Source of the DNA: UBA5314 sp964635975
Lineage (GTDB): Bacteria > Bacillota > Syntrophomonadia > Syntrophomonadales > Syntrophomonadaceae
Direction of reading: 5' to 3'
Assembly: GCA_964635975.1 (NCBI GenBank)
Contig: CAZWPO010000011.1
Span: forward strand, 1 to 64,000
Length of the DNA: 64,000 bases
A program made the position numbers and the translations under genes. This document shows positions 36,100 to 44,012 of this stretch, one piece after another. Each line of letters starts with the position of its first letter. Position 1 is the first letter of the stretch. Under the pieces are notes generated by a model. It worked only from the letters and a program-made list of their open reading frames with translations. It was not told the origin of the DNA and searched no databases.

Positions 36100-36187
36100 C
36101 TCTTTCCGTTTCCCCAATCCTCCCAAAGTATATTTTGGGAAGCGATCCCATATTTCAGGCTTTTATCCAGAGTATTACAAGGATGTA

Positions 36188-36216
36188 TTTACCAGCGCCG
36201 ATTGCTTTGATATAAT
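36188..36216 (+). promoter_or_regulatory. Promoter of the membrane LuxR gene
   Basis: TTTACC (36188-36193), a 17-base spacer and TATAAT (36211-36216). Confidence 0.65.
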
Positions 36217-36288
36217 ACTTTATGTTCCTCTAAAAGCACACAAAGAACTGCTTTTTTCCTATATATGGCAAGAAAAGTGGGATGGTAA

Positions 36289-37848
36289 GTGAGAGCTTAT
36301 TGGAGTTTTGACCGCACCCAGGTGGCTTATATTATTCCGGCTTCATTGTATACTCTGTGGCAGGCCTGCTCAGGCTGGTTGAATCACTACTGGACCTTTG
36401 TATATCTGGGGCGGGAACCTGCCGCCCTGCTCTATATCACCTTCTTCCTTTCACATGCCCTGGGAATTGCCGCTTTTGCCTGGTGGTTGGACCGCTTACC
36501 GGATATGAAGAAAATTAAGCAGGTTGTGTTTTTATCATCAGTTCTCTCCGGCCTTTTGACTTCAAGTATGGCATTTATATCCGGGAAATCCATGGGGGCC
36601 ATCGTCCTCATCTGCGGTCTCATATCTGGATTTGGTATCGCCTATCTGACCAGCTTTTTGTTTGCTGAGATTCCGGTCAATAAACGCGGCTTGACCATCG
36701 GAAGCGCGGCTGCTCTAGGTCTGGCTCTGCATTTCATCGTTTACGTCGTGCTATTTCCAGAGCAGGATGGACCCATTCTTTATGGAAAAACACTTTTCGC
36801 CGCAGTCACAATGCTCTTGCTGGCGGTATCCGTCCTCTATGTCCCCGCCTGCCACGATTATCTGTGGGAAACATCTTCGGAGACAAACCGGATTAACTTT
36901 AGCCCCGGCTCAATAAGACCGGGGCTGCTGATGCCGTTGTTCCTAATAATGACCGGCTTCTTTCTATCACACGGCCTGCAGGATTACTCAGCCACTGCTT
37001 TCTGGCTGGGCGGGGCCGACTACCTGGCCTATACACGGATTTTTCTGATAGCGGGATTTTTGGGAGGAGGTATGCTTTGCGACCTGCGTGGGACCCACAT
37101 GGTCTTGAACAGCTCCTTTAGCCTTCTGGCTATGGGCTTTGTCGCTATGGCTTTTCAGTACCAGGGAGTATATTCATTTATGGCTTTCTCATGCGTGCAG
37201 GCAGCCAGTGCGATTTTTTCAATAGGGAGCAGGCTGGCTCTTCTGGATATCGCCCGCTTCTACAAAAAACCGCTCCTGGTCTGTTCTCTGGGCCTGGTGT
37301 TTCCTCTAGTCCTCAAACAGTTCGGGATCATCTCAGCGGAAATCCTTTATAAAACAATGGGTAATATGTCTATCTTTATCGCATCTCTAGTTGCGATAGT
37401 CGCAGCCCTGCCGCTGGTCTCCCTGTTATTCAGCAAGGTCACCAGCGCCTTCATTGAGAGTTTCCGCTCTCAGACCCTGGAGTTCAACCTGGCCTCAGCT
37501 TCTGACTGTTCAGACGATCTGGCCTCTCAAGCCGACGGACTGATTGACATTGATGATAACCCCGCCGATGAAGCCAGTACACCGGATAATCCCGCCCCTG
37601 ACTCCGGCCCGATTAGCTGGGCAGATATGGCCCGGGAGTTCTCGCAAAAATATGGCTTTAATCCAAGAGAGAGCCAGGTCTTAAACCTTACCCTCCAGGG
37701 CCTTTCGGTAGCCGAAATGGCAGATTCCCTCCATATCGCGGAATCCACCGTCAAGCAGTACATCCGCCAAATGCTAAGGAAAACCGAAACCAAAAACCGC
37801 CGTGAACTTCTATCCATGCTGATCAAAGAGCAGAACTCGGGCATTTGA
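36289..37848 (+). CDS. Membrane-bound LuxR-family regulator with MFS-like N-terminus
   Basis: A 519-residue protein. About twelve hydrophobic helices, laid out like a major-facilitator transporter, fill residues 10-400. A linker rich in Asp/Pro/Ser follows, then a C-terminal LuxR-type helix-turn-helix (about 450-515; ESQVLNLTLQGLSVAEMADS and ESTVKQYIRQMLRKTE). This fusion is known from families of uncharacterised one-component regulators in Clostridia and Actinobacteria. The membrane part probably senses a small molecule and the HTH binds DNA near the membrane. The start is GTG at 36289, with only a weak GGGATGG upstream. It is divergent from the giant SLH adhesin and is the intact version of the 28381 pseudogene. 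Confidence 0.88.
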   Translation: MRAYWSFDRTQVAYIIPASLYTLWQACSGWLNHYWTFVYLGREPAALLYITFFLSHALGIAAFAWWLDRLPDMKKIKQVVFLSSVLSGLLTSSMAFISGKSMGAIVLICGLISGFGIAYLTSFLFAEIPVNKRGLTIGSAAALGLALHFIVYVVLFPEQDGPILYGKTLFAAVTMLLLAVSVLYVPACHDYLWETSSETNRINFSPGSIRPGLLMPLFLIMTGFFLSHGLQDYSATAFWLGGADYLAYTRIFLIAGFLGGGMLCDLRGTHMVLNSSFSLLAMGFVAMAFQYQGVYSFMAFSCVQAASAIFSIGSRLALLDIARFYKKPLLVCSLGLVFPLVLKQFGIISAEILYKTMGNMSIFIASLVAIVAALPLVSLLFSKVTSAFIESFRSQTLEFNLASASDCSDDLASQADGLIDIDDNPADEASTPDNPAPDSGPISWADMAREFSQKYGFNPRESQVLNLTLQGLSVAEMADSLHIAESTVKQYIRQMLRKTETKNRRELLSMLIKEQNSGI

Positions 37849-37941
37849 TTTCTTCTAATAATCTTTATAGATATGGTTTTATATTGGATTCTTGTGGACA
37901 GAAAAGCCCGATTGATTTGATGATTTTGTATATGCTCGTGC

Positions 37942-38490
37942 TCAGGCAGCATAGCCCAGCAGCTGTGAGAGGTTGCTGGTTCCAAATCTATTCAGCGCCT
38001 GGTTTTGCATCTCCTTGCCCAGATCATGATAGTATTCGCCCTTATAAGGTTTAAAGCTCGACATCTTGTAACCGGAGTTGGTTTTGATCAGGGTGAAATC
38101 GACTACGATGAGGTTGTCGGAATCATTACTGCTGCTGATGACCGACCGGCAGATAAGGCGGTTGCTTTTTTCCTCCAATATCTGCACATTGTTCAGAACC
38201 AGGTGGAGGTAACCCTGCTTCAAAGTATCGATAAACTTCTTTTCCGGGTCGCCGTTAGAGAGATATATCATAGTCCTGAGGGTCTCCATATCACTTTTGT
38301 TGCAGACATCCACCCACTTGCCCAGGAAGACGATTGCTTCCTTTTCCTCGGAATCTATCTTGAAGGCTTCTATTGCCTTCCTGGCGTTTTTAACATCATC
38401 TCCCTGTTCCCAGACCGCCAGTTCCTGACCGCACCCCATCATAACCATAACCAGCACCAGGCAAAACAGAATCTTGAAAGTTCGAGCCAT
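37942..38490 (-). CDS. Hypothetical lipoprotein
   Basis: A 182-residue protein with a lipoprotein signal: MARTFKILFCLVLVMVMMGC, with Cys as the lipidation site. The mature part (KKFIDTLKQGYLHLVLNNV, VDFTLIKTNSGYKMSSFKPY) has the look of an NTF2-like or lumazine-binding-like domain, but I cannot assign it firmly. ATG at 38490 is preceded by GGGGGGT at 7 bases. It is convergent with the LuxR gene; the remaining upstream region to 38650 has no feature that I recognise. Confidence 0.75.
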   Translation of the reverse strand: MARTFKILFCLVLVMVMMGCGQELAVWEQGDDVKNARKAIEAFKIDSEEKEAIVFLGKWVDVCNKSDMETLRTMIYLSNGDPEKKFIDTLKQGYLHLVLNNVQILEEKSNRLICRSVISSSNDSDNLIVVDFTLIKTNSGYKMSSFKPYKGEYYHDLGKEMQNQALNRFGTSNLSQLLGYAA

Positions 38491-38652
38491 AATCAATACC
38501 CCCCGGATTAGCGGCAAGCCATCTAATTCTATAAATGTCTGCTAAATGCACTATTGTATTATTATGGTTATCGACGATTCCTGTATTTTACTTGAATGTG
38601 TTCCAATGGTTATTATGGTATATGTGCCCATCGGACAGTTGGCTGCGAAAAG

Positions 38653-38720
38653 ACAGGGACAGCGGTGGCGGTTCTTTTGTGACACAAGTGTCCCAACAAT
38701 AACCATCCCCGCTGTCCCTT
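38653..38720 (-). terminator. Long nested hairpin terminator after leuA
   Basis: On the minus strand AGGGACAGCGG pairs with CCGCTGTCCCT, with a partly paired continuation, enclosing GACACTTGTGTC, and is followed by GTCTTTTC. Its GGGACA outer arm and nested inner stem resemble the element at 4011-4052. Confidence 0.7.
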
Positions 38721-38744
38721 TAACTTCATCTGCCGGTCGATTAT

Positions 38745-40238
38745 TTAGATATGGCTGGCTTTGGATAGAGCATTGACATAGGCGAGCGCGCTGGCTTCAA
38801 AAATATCGGTGCTCAGACCGCGGCCCACCACCAGGTTGTCTTTATAGCGTATTTTTACCGTAGCATCGCCCAGAGCTTCGGACCCCTGGCTCAGCGACTT
38901 TATAGAGAAGTCTTCCAGGCGGGCGGGTATATTGACGATGCGGTTGATAGCTCTCAGAAGCGCATCCACCGGGCCGTTACCGAAGGAAGCCTCAGTATGC
39001 TCCTCACCGTCTATCTCCAGGGTGACCGTCGCCGACGATGTGGTAGCGCCGTGGGTAGCCACAGAGATATTCTTGAGGCTGATCCCATTTCCATTGCCGC
39101 TGTTGCCCATCAAGGCATGCAGGTCTTCGTCGAATATCTCTCCTTTTTGATCAGCCAGGTGCAAAAACTTATTGTAGAGTTCATCGATATTATCCTCTAT
39201 TTCATAACCCAGCTCCTCTAAGCGGTGTTTGAGCGCGTGCCTCCCCGAGCGGGCGCTGAGTACGATCAGGTTGCGAGGTACCCCTATGATTTCAGGGTCG
39301 ATTATCTCGTAGGTGTTCTTTTCTTTTAGGACACCGTCCTGGTGGATGCCCGAAGCATGCATGAAAGCGTTGGCGCCTACGATGGCCTTGTGGCTGGGTA
39401 TCGGCACACCGCTGATACGGGATACCAGACGGCTGGTGGCGGCTATCTCCCGAGTATTGATGCTCATCTCCACCCCGTAGATTTTGGGCTGGCTGTAGAT
39501 AGCCATGATAACTTCTTCAAGGGACGTATTCCCGGCACGCTCACCGATCCCGTTGATGCAGCCCTCTACCTGCCTGGCTCCGGCCCTGATGCCGGCCAGG
39601 GAGTTGGCGGTAGCCATACCTAAATCGTTGTGGCAGTGGATGCTGACGATAGCTTTGTCGATGTTTTGCGCATTGTTGATCACATAGGATATAAGTTCTC
39701 CATATTCCCAGGGAGTCGCGTATCCCACCGTATCTGGGATATTTACAACCGTGGCTCCCGCATTTATTACTTCCTCGATCACTCTAACCAGAAAACTCCA
39801 GTCGCTGCGGAAAGAATCCTCGGCATAGAACTCAACATCATGCACGTATTTCTTAGCGTGCTTCACTGCGCTGATGGCCGCCTCGATGACCTCGTGCGGC
39901 TTCATGTTGAGCTTACTCTCCATATGCTGCGGGGAAACCCCGATCCCGGTATGTATCCGGGGACTCTCCGCATCCCTGAGGGCTTCGGCGCAGACATCGA
40001 TATCGGCATTGACCGCCCTGGTCAGACCGCATATGGTGACTCCTTTTATCTCCCGTGCTATGGTCTTTACTGATTCGAAGTCACCCGGAGAAGATGCCGG
40101 AAAGCCCGCCTCAATTATGTCGACGCCCAGCTTCACCAGCTGGCGGCTGATCTCTAATTTTTCTTTAACATTAAGGGTTATTCCCAGCGATTGCTCTCCA
40201 TCGCGCAAGGTGGTATCGAAAACATACAGTTTGCTCAT
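38745..40238 (-). CDS. leuA: 2-isopropylmalate synthase
   Basis: A 497-residue enzyme that condenses acetyl-CoA with 2-oxoisovalerate, the first committed step of leucine synthesis. The catalytic TIM barrel carries FDTTLRDGEQS (residues 7-17), the metal-binding SIHCHNDLG (about 198-206) and ERAGNTSLEE. The C-terminal LeuA allosteric domain (about 370-497; GNGPVDALLRAINRI) mediates feedback inhibition by leucine. The length is that of bacterial LeuA type 1; homocitrate and citramalate synthases are less likely given the full-length match. ATG at 40238 follows GGAGG at 9 bases. It is preceded by a Leu T-box and by a 42-codon ORF that overlaps its start. No other leu genes follow in the window. 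Confidence 0.95.
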   Translation of the reverse strand: MSKLYVFDTTLRDGEQSLGITLNVKEKLEISRQLVKLGVDIIEAGFPASSPGDFESVKTIAREIKGVTICGLTRAVNADIDVCAEALRDAESPRIHTGIGVSPQHMESKLNMKPHEVIEAAISAVKHAKKYVHDVEFYAEDSFRSDWSFLVRVIEEVINAGATVVNIPDTVGYATPWEYGELISYVINNAQNIDKAIVSIHCHNDLGMATANSLAGIRAGARQVEGCINGIGERAGNTSLEEVIMAIYSQPKIYGVEMSINTREIAATSRLVSRISGVPIPSHKAIVGANAFMHASGIHQDGVLKEKNTYEIIDPEIIGVPRNLIVLSARSGRHALKHRLEELGYEIEDNIDELYNKFLHLADQKGEIFDEDLHALMGNSGNGNGISLKNISVATHGATTSSATVTLEIDGEEHTEASFGNGPVDALLRAINRIVNIPARLEDFSIKSLSQGSEALGDATVKIRYKDNLVVGRGLSTDIFEASALAYVNALSKASHI

Positions 40239-40299
40239 TCTCAGGTTCCTCCTTCATAATTTTAAGGTGTAATCGCAGTCCGCCAAGGTCGTCTTCCAT
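40171..40299 (-). CDS. Possible 42-residue leader ORF overlapping leuA start
   Basis: Between the T-box terminator and leuA the minus strand has ATG at 40299, 8 bases after a perfect AGGAGG, the best ribosome site in the transcript. The frame runs 42 codons, through the leuA ribosome site and past its ATG in another frame, and ends 68 bases inside leuA. The predicted peptide is MEDDLGGLRLHLKIMKEEPE followed by a basic tail. It resembles no family that I know. If translated it would couple or interfere with leuA initiation. Confidence 0.35.
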   Translation of the reverse strand: MEDDLGGLRLHLKIMKEEPENEQTVCFRYHLARWRAIAGNNP

Positions 40300-40319
40300 C
40301 GAAACCACCTCCTTTTGAT

Positions 40320-40610
40320 AGAAATAGAAAACCCTTCGCTCTTATGCATGAGACGAAGGGTTATAACTCCGTGGTACCACTCAATTTAACGGCATGCAGC
40401 CGCTCACTCTTACAGGATACGGGATGCATTATCCGATATCCCCTTCCTTTTAACGGCGGAAGTCCCCGTCCGAGCCTACTTTCATCTGATTTCGGTCGGC
40501 AGCTCCAGGGAGAGTTCAGTGTACCGCTGCGACCGCCTCTCACCAACCGGCGGTTCTCTGATTCCTGCGGATAAGCCTACTAAGCCCTGTCATCGCTCTT
40601 TTACAATATT
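40320..40610 (-). promoter_or_regulatory. T-box leader, leucine-specific
   Basis: Transcribed on the minus strand. Conserved parts: AG-bulge region with GGTTGGTGAGAGG, specifier context GAACTCTCCCTGGAGC, T-box bulge TGGTACCACGG (about 40370-40381) and a terminator (ACCCTTCG/CGAAGGGT arms, 40330-40362) followed by TTTTCTATTT. The specifier triplet is read as CTC (40514-40512), a leucine codon, which agrees with the downstream leuA. Uncharged tRNA-Leu should pair with it and favour the antiterminator. Confidence 0.92.
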
Positions 40611-40616
40611 GTATAC

Positions 40617-40645
40617 ATTATAATCATGTATGAGGTCTAAGTCAA
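40617..40645 (-). promoter_or_regulatory. Promoter of the T-box/leuA transcript
   Basis: On the minus strand TTGACT (40645-40640), exactly 17 bases, then TATAAT (40622-40617). Transcription would start near 40610, at the 5' end of the T-box. Confidence 0.85.
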
Positions 40646-40665
40646 CCAGCTCGTCTACCTGCCAT

Positions 40666-42096
40666 CTAACTGGCCGGGTAGGTGACGGTCACCTCTCTGG
40701 TTGCCGCGTTCCACTCCACATCGCAGCCCAGGTTTTCCGCTATAAAGCGCAGGGGCAGCATGGTGCGTCCCGGAGGCACTATTATTGGAGTTACATCCGG
40801 GTTGCTGGGATCGATAGCAGTTTCGACTCCATTGATGCGTGCGGTGCCATTGTTGATCCACATCACGATAGTCTTGCTCCCCAGTTCGACGGTGACCTGA
40901 TCCAGGGCGGCTTCCCAGTCCACGTCTGCACCCAGCGGCTCTGAAACGTAGCGTATCGGCAGCAGGGTTCTGCCCCCGGATATGATCGGTGCCGTATCCA
41001 TAGTCTGCAGGCTGGCGCTGGCATCATCCGAGTCCTGCACATAGTACTCGGTAGAGTCGATATAGAAGCGCAGGACCACATGGTCGGCCGGGGTGGTATC
41101 TTCATCTTCTTCAGGTTCGGTCGTGTCAGCCAGGGTAGTGGCGCTATCCTGGTTGGAATAGGCAGAATAGATCCTATCACCGTCCGATGTCTCGTTATAG
41201 GCCCTGATCCGATAGGTGTAAGTCGTCCCGGCATTGAGTCCGGTGTCGCCGAATTGGTTGGCCCCTGATTCGCTCTGGCCTACCAGGGCAAAAGCCCCGC
41301 TTCCGGTCTTACGTTCTATCTCAATACCGTCTCTGTCTCCCTCGTAATCCCAGCTCAAGAGTATACGGTCGTCGGTCTCAGCACTGGCGTTGAGATCAGT
41401 TGGGGCATTGGGGATTACATACAGCTCTCCGGGAATTACTATCATAAATGGCTGGATCGTAAAATCATTTTCGCTCTGGTCCACACAGACCAGGTCGCCG
41501 TCTAAGAGCAGGCGGACCGCCACTCTCACCTCATCGGAATCCAGATTGGGAATAGTCCATTCATAGGAATTGGTATTGGGCAACGTATCAATAGTCACCC
41601 AGGTGCCGCTTCCCACCCGGTAGCGTAGTTGGGCATCGAAGCCTTCCCCATTGCTGGTCCAGGTGATATCGTGGTGCTCCAGGGCATGCCATACTTCTCC
41701 TCCGTTGGGAGAAGTAACATTCACTACAGCTGCCTCGGTGGTGTCGTGCTCCGTGTTGCTGAACACAGACTCGCCGTCTTCATTGAACGATTTGATCCTG
41801 TAATAGTAGGTAGATCCCGGCATCAGTCCGCTGTCCCCATAGTGAGTAAATCCTGCCGCGGTATGGCCGATGTTGGTGTAATCAGCTTCTCCCGGGCCTT
41901 TACGGTATACATTGAATCCATCTTCATTACTGGAGTTGTCGTGCCAGGAAAGCGCTATGCTGGTCGCATCACCTGCGCCCACGACTAAATTGCTCGGTGC
42001 TACCGGGACCGCTGCAGATGCCGTTCCCGGGAGTAGCATGGCACCGGCCAGAATAAAGCATAACATTATGCTTCCCAAAAGGAATTTTGATCTCAT
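40666..42096 (-). CDS. Secreted fibronectin type III / copper-amine-oxidase-N-like protein
   Basis: A 476-residue exported protein: signal peptide (to about 28, ending GTASA); fibronectin III domain (about 32-120; APSNLVVGAGDATSIALSW); a domain of about 100 residues opening VTSPNGGEVWHALEHHDITW, as in secreted Ser-Thr-rich wall proteins; a second fibronectin III domain (about 230-320); an acidic Thr/Glu linker; and two C-terminal copper-amine-oxidase-N-like units (about 340-476; GGRTLLPIRYVSEPLGADV and PGRTMLPLRFIAENLGCDV). ATG at 42096 follows AGGGGGA. The domain order echoes the large adhesins, with the stalk domain C-terminal. It is probably wall-associated; no enzymatic motif is visible. 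Its 3' end reaches the leuA promoter. Confidence 0.88.
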   Translation of the reverse strand: MRSKFLLGSIMLCFILAGAMLLPGTASAAVPVAPSNLVVGAGDATSIALSWHDNSSNEDGFNVYRKGPGEADYTNIGHTAAGFTHYGDSGLMPGSTYYYRIKSFNEDGESVFSNTEHDTTEAAVVNVTSPNGGEVWHALEHHDITWTSNGEGFDAQLRYRVGSGTWVTIDTLPNTNSYEWTIPNLDSDEVRVAVRLLLDGDLVCVDQSENDFTIQPFMIVIPGELYVIPNAPTDLNASAETDDRILLSWDYEGDRDGIEIERKTGSGAFALVGQSESGANQFGDTGLNAGTTYTYRIRAYNETSDGDRIYSAYSNQDSATTLADTTEPEEDEDTTPADHVVLRFYIDSTEYYVQDSDDASASLQTMDTAPIISGGRTLLPIRYVSEPLGADVDWEAALDQVTVELGSKTIVMWINNGTARINGVETAIDPSNPDVTPIIVPPGRTMLPLRFIAENLGCDVEWNAATREVTVTYPAS

Positions 42097-42460
42097 AAGC
42101 TTCCCCCTCGCCCATTTTTGTGAAGCAATATTTTACAAATTTTGGTTTCATAAGAACAATATAGCAGCACGCTTCACACTCTTATTATAATATTTTGCCC
42201 CCCACTCCACCATAGAAATTATACACGCGATACGACGACCGCCTTTTTAGACAGCTTAATTTGAAAAATAAAAACAAAGGCGAAGATTATACAATATGGT
42301 ATAATTTTGCATAAATTTTATATCTTGACAGTTGTTTCACCATCAAGGACAATGCATATTAGGCGATATGTTTTAATGTGCAAACTTTATTGACTTATTG
42401 TTACAGGGAAAGGGGATGATGAAGCAGTCAGTATTTTTCTGCAGCAAAAACTATAGTATT
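42097..42460. other. AT-rich divergent intergenic region
   Basis: A gene-free stretch between the fibronectin-type gene and the riboswitch. It holds a plus-strand promoter candidate, TTGACA (42325-42330), 17 bases, GACAAT (42348-42353). The minus-strand promoter is not obvious; the stretch around 42180-42195 is A/T-rich with TATAAT-like sequence. Confidence 0.5.
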
Positions 42461-42600
42461 TACGGAACGCGCTGAATCTCCCTCCTGCAGGGAGAGTGGG
42501 GGAACCAAATCTATTGGGGTGAATCCGGTTTTGCCGGTAGGGATTACCCTTATCCCGAATCCGTCAGCTAACCTCGCAAGCGTTGAAAGGGAACCCGAGG
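42461..42600 (+). promoter_or_regulatory. c-di-AMP riboswitch (ydaO/yuaA type)
   Basis: The sequence follows the ydaO-yuaA consensus closely: CGCTGAATCTCCC, GGGGGAACC, TTGGGGTGAATCC, GTAGGG and CCCGAATCCGTCAGCTAACC then TCGCAAGCGTT, with P1 arms AACGC (42465-42469) and GCGTT (42580-42584). It lies 115 bases upstream of the aminomutase gene and is followed by a terminator, so c-di-AMP binding should turn expression off. Confidence 0.93.
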
Positions 42601-42616
42601 TTAATAGACTCGCATT

Positions 42617-42649
42617 AACCCAGAAGCAGCCCTTCTGGTTTATTTTTTT
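42617..42649 (+). terminator. Riboswitch expression-platform terminator
   Basis: AACC(C)AGAAG (42617-42626) pairs with CTTCTGGTT (42632-42640), with one bulged C, followed by TATTTTTTT. It lies between the c-di-AMP aptamer and the aminomutase start. Confidence 0.85.
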
Positions 42650-42714
42650 AGTAAGCCTCGGCCCTTTTCGAATGTGTCAAAGTAATCAGCCACATTTAAA
42701 AGGGAGTGCGAATT

Positions 42715-43953
42715 ATGATAGAAAGCAGCCAATTAGAATATAGAAACCAGGCTCTTCAACGCAGTGAAGAACTTAAAAAAACCATCATGCCGTATCTTGA
42801 GGCCAGTCAGGAAATACCCACGGGATATTCCTGTTTTGAAAAGATCAAAGAACGCCAACAGCAAATACTAGATGCCCTATCGGGAAGCGAGGCAAACTGG
42901 CAAGACTGGAAGTGGCATCTCAAAAACCGTATCAAGGACAGTCAAACTTTAAGTAAAATACTGGGCTTAAGCGATTTGGAACAGAAAAAAATCGACCGGG
43001 TCAGTAGAGTATACCGCTGGGCGGTCTCCCCATATTACCTCAGCCTCATAGGCGATGACTGCAAGAATAGCCCTATCTACCGGCAGGCTGTGCCCGACCT
43101 GCGCGAATTGGGAAGGGGAGGGCTTATCGATCCCATGAATGAAGAACTCACCTCGCCGGCACCATGCGTAACCAGAAGATATCCCGACCGCATGATCATA
43201 AATGTAACCAACCAGTGCGCGATGTACTGCCGCCACTGCCAGAGACGCAGAAATATAGGCGAGGTAGACAGCCACGCCTTTACCGGAAATATCGCCAAGG
43301 CACTGGAATACGCATCTCACCATAAAGAGATCCGCGATGTTCTCATTACCGGAGGAGATGCCCTTCTGCTCAACGAATTCACCCTGGAATGGATATTAGA
43401 TAGCCTGCACCACATGAAACATGTCGAAATAAAGCGCATCGGCACACGGGTGCCGGTTACTCTGCCGCAGCGGATCACTCCAGCGCTGTGTGGAATCCTT
43501 AAAAAATATCCCCCTTTATTTATCAACACTCAGTTTAACCATCCGCTAGAAATAACCGCGGATGCCGCCAAAGCATGCGACCGCCTGATTGAAGCGGGAG
43601 TCGTATTGGGAAATCAGGCCGTCCTTCTCAAGGGCGTCAATGACGATCCGATAACCATGAAAAAACTCAATCAAGAATTGCTGAAGATAAGGGTTCGGCC
43701 CTACTATATCTTTCACGCCAAAGATGTTCAAGGGACCCGGCACCTGCAGACCAGCGTAAAACTTGGACTACAGATTATGGAAAGCATGCGCGGTTATACA
43801 TCAGGGCTAGCCGTACCAACCTACATAGTGAATGCCCCAGGAGGCCTCGGCAAAATTCCGTTGATGCCCTCATATATCGTGAGCTCAGATCAGCAATCCC
43901 TGCGCTTACGGACCTGGGAAGGAAAAATTGTTGAACTGGAGGACGCATTTTAG
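42715..43953 (+). CDS. eam: Radical SAM 2,3-aminomutase, probable glutamate 2,3-aminomutase
   Basis: A 412-residue KamA-family radical SAM/PLP enzyme. The 4Fe-4S motif is CAMYCRHC (Cys168, 172, 175). Family signatures include LITGGDALLL, NTQFNHPLE, IRVRPYYI and APGGLGK, and a PLP-binding Lys is expected near the C-terminus. In lysine 2,3-aminomutase two Asp residues (293 and 330 in the clostridial enzyme) hold the lysine side-chain amine. Here the matching positions are Lys336 (FHAKD) and Asn373 (YIVNAPGG), the pair that distinguishes glutamate 2,3-aminomutase. I therefore favour L-glutamate to beta-glutamate, an osmolyte. No beta-lysine acetyltransferase gene follows, which agrees. ATG at 42715 lies 8 bases after AAGGGAG. 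It is controlled by the upstream c-di-AMP riboswitch. The substrate call rests on recalled enzyme literature. Confidence 0.85.
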   Translation: MIESSQLEYRNQALQRSEELKKTIMPYLEASQEIPTGYSCFEKIKERQQQILDALSGSEANWQDWKWHLKNRIKDSQTLSKILGLSDLEQKKIDRVSRVYRWAVSPYYLSLIGDDCKNSPIYRQAVPDLRELGRGGLIDPMNEELTSPAPCVTRRYPDRMIINVTNQCAMYCRHCQRRRNIGEVDSHAFTGNIAKALEYASHHKEIRDVLITGGDALLLNEFTLEWILDSLHHMKHVEIKRIGTRVPVTLPQRITPALCGILKKYPPLFINTQFNHPLEITADAAKACDRLIEAGVVLGNQAVLLKGVNDDPITMKKLNQELLKIRVRPYYIFHAKDVQGTRHLQTSVKLGLQIMESMRGYTSGLAVPTYIVNAPGGLGKIPLMPSYIVSSDQQSLRLRTWEGKIVELEDAF

Positions 43954-43957
43954 TATA

Positions 43958-43997
43958 AAAGGGGCTGTCTCAAATTAAGCTTTGAGACAGCCCCTTT
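43958..43997. terminator. Bidirectional terminator
   Basis: A perfect 17-bp stem (43958-43974 with 43981-43997) with a 6-base loop, A-rich on one side and T-rich on the other, lies between the convergent aminomutase and DivIVA-like genes and should serve both. Confidence 0.92.
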
Positions 43998-44012
43998 CAA
44001 AATTCACATAAC

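Noticed and set aside
42706..42714. GTG three codons upstream of the aminomutase ATG as start
   Set aside because: It overlaps the AAGGGAG ribosome site; the ATG at 42715 has proper spacing.
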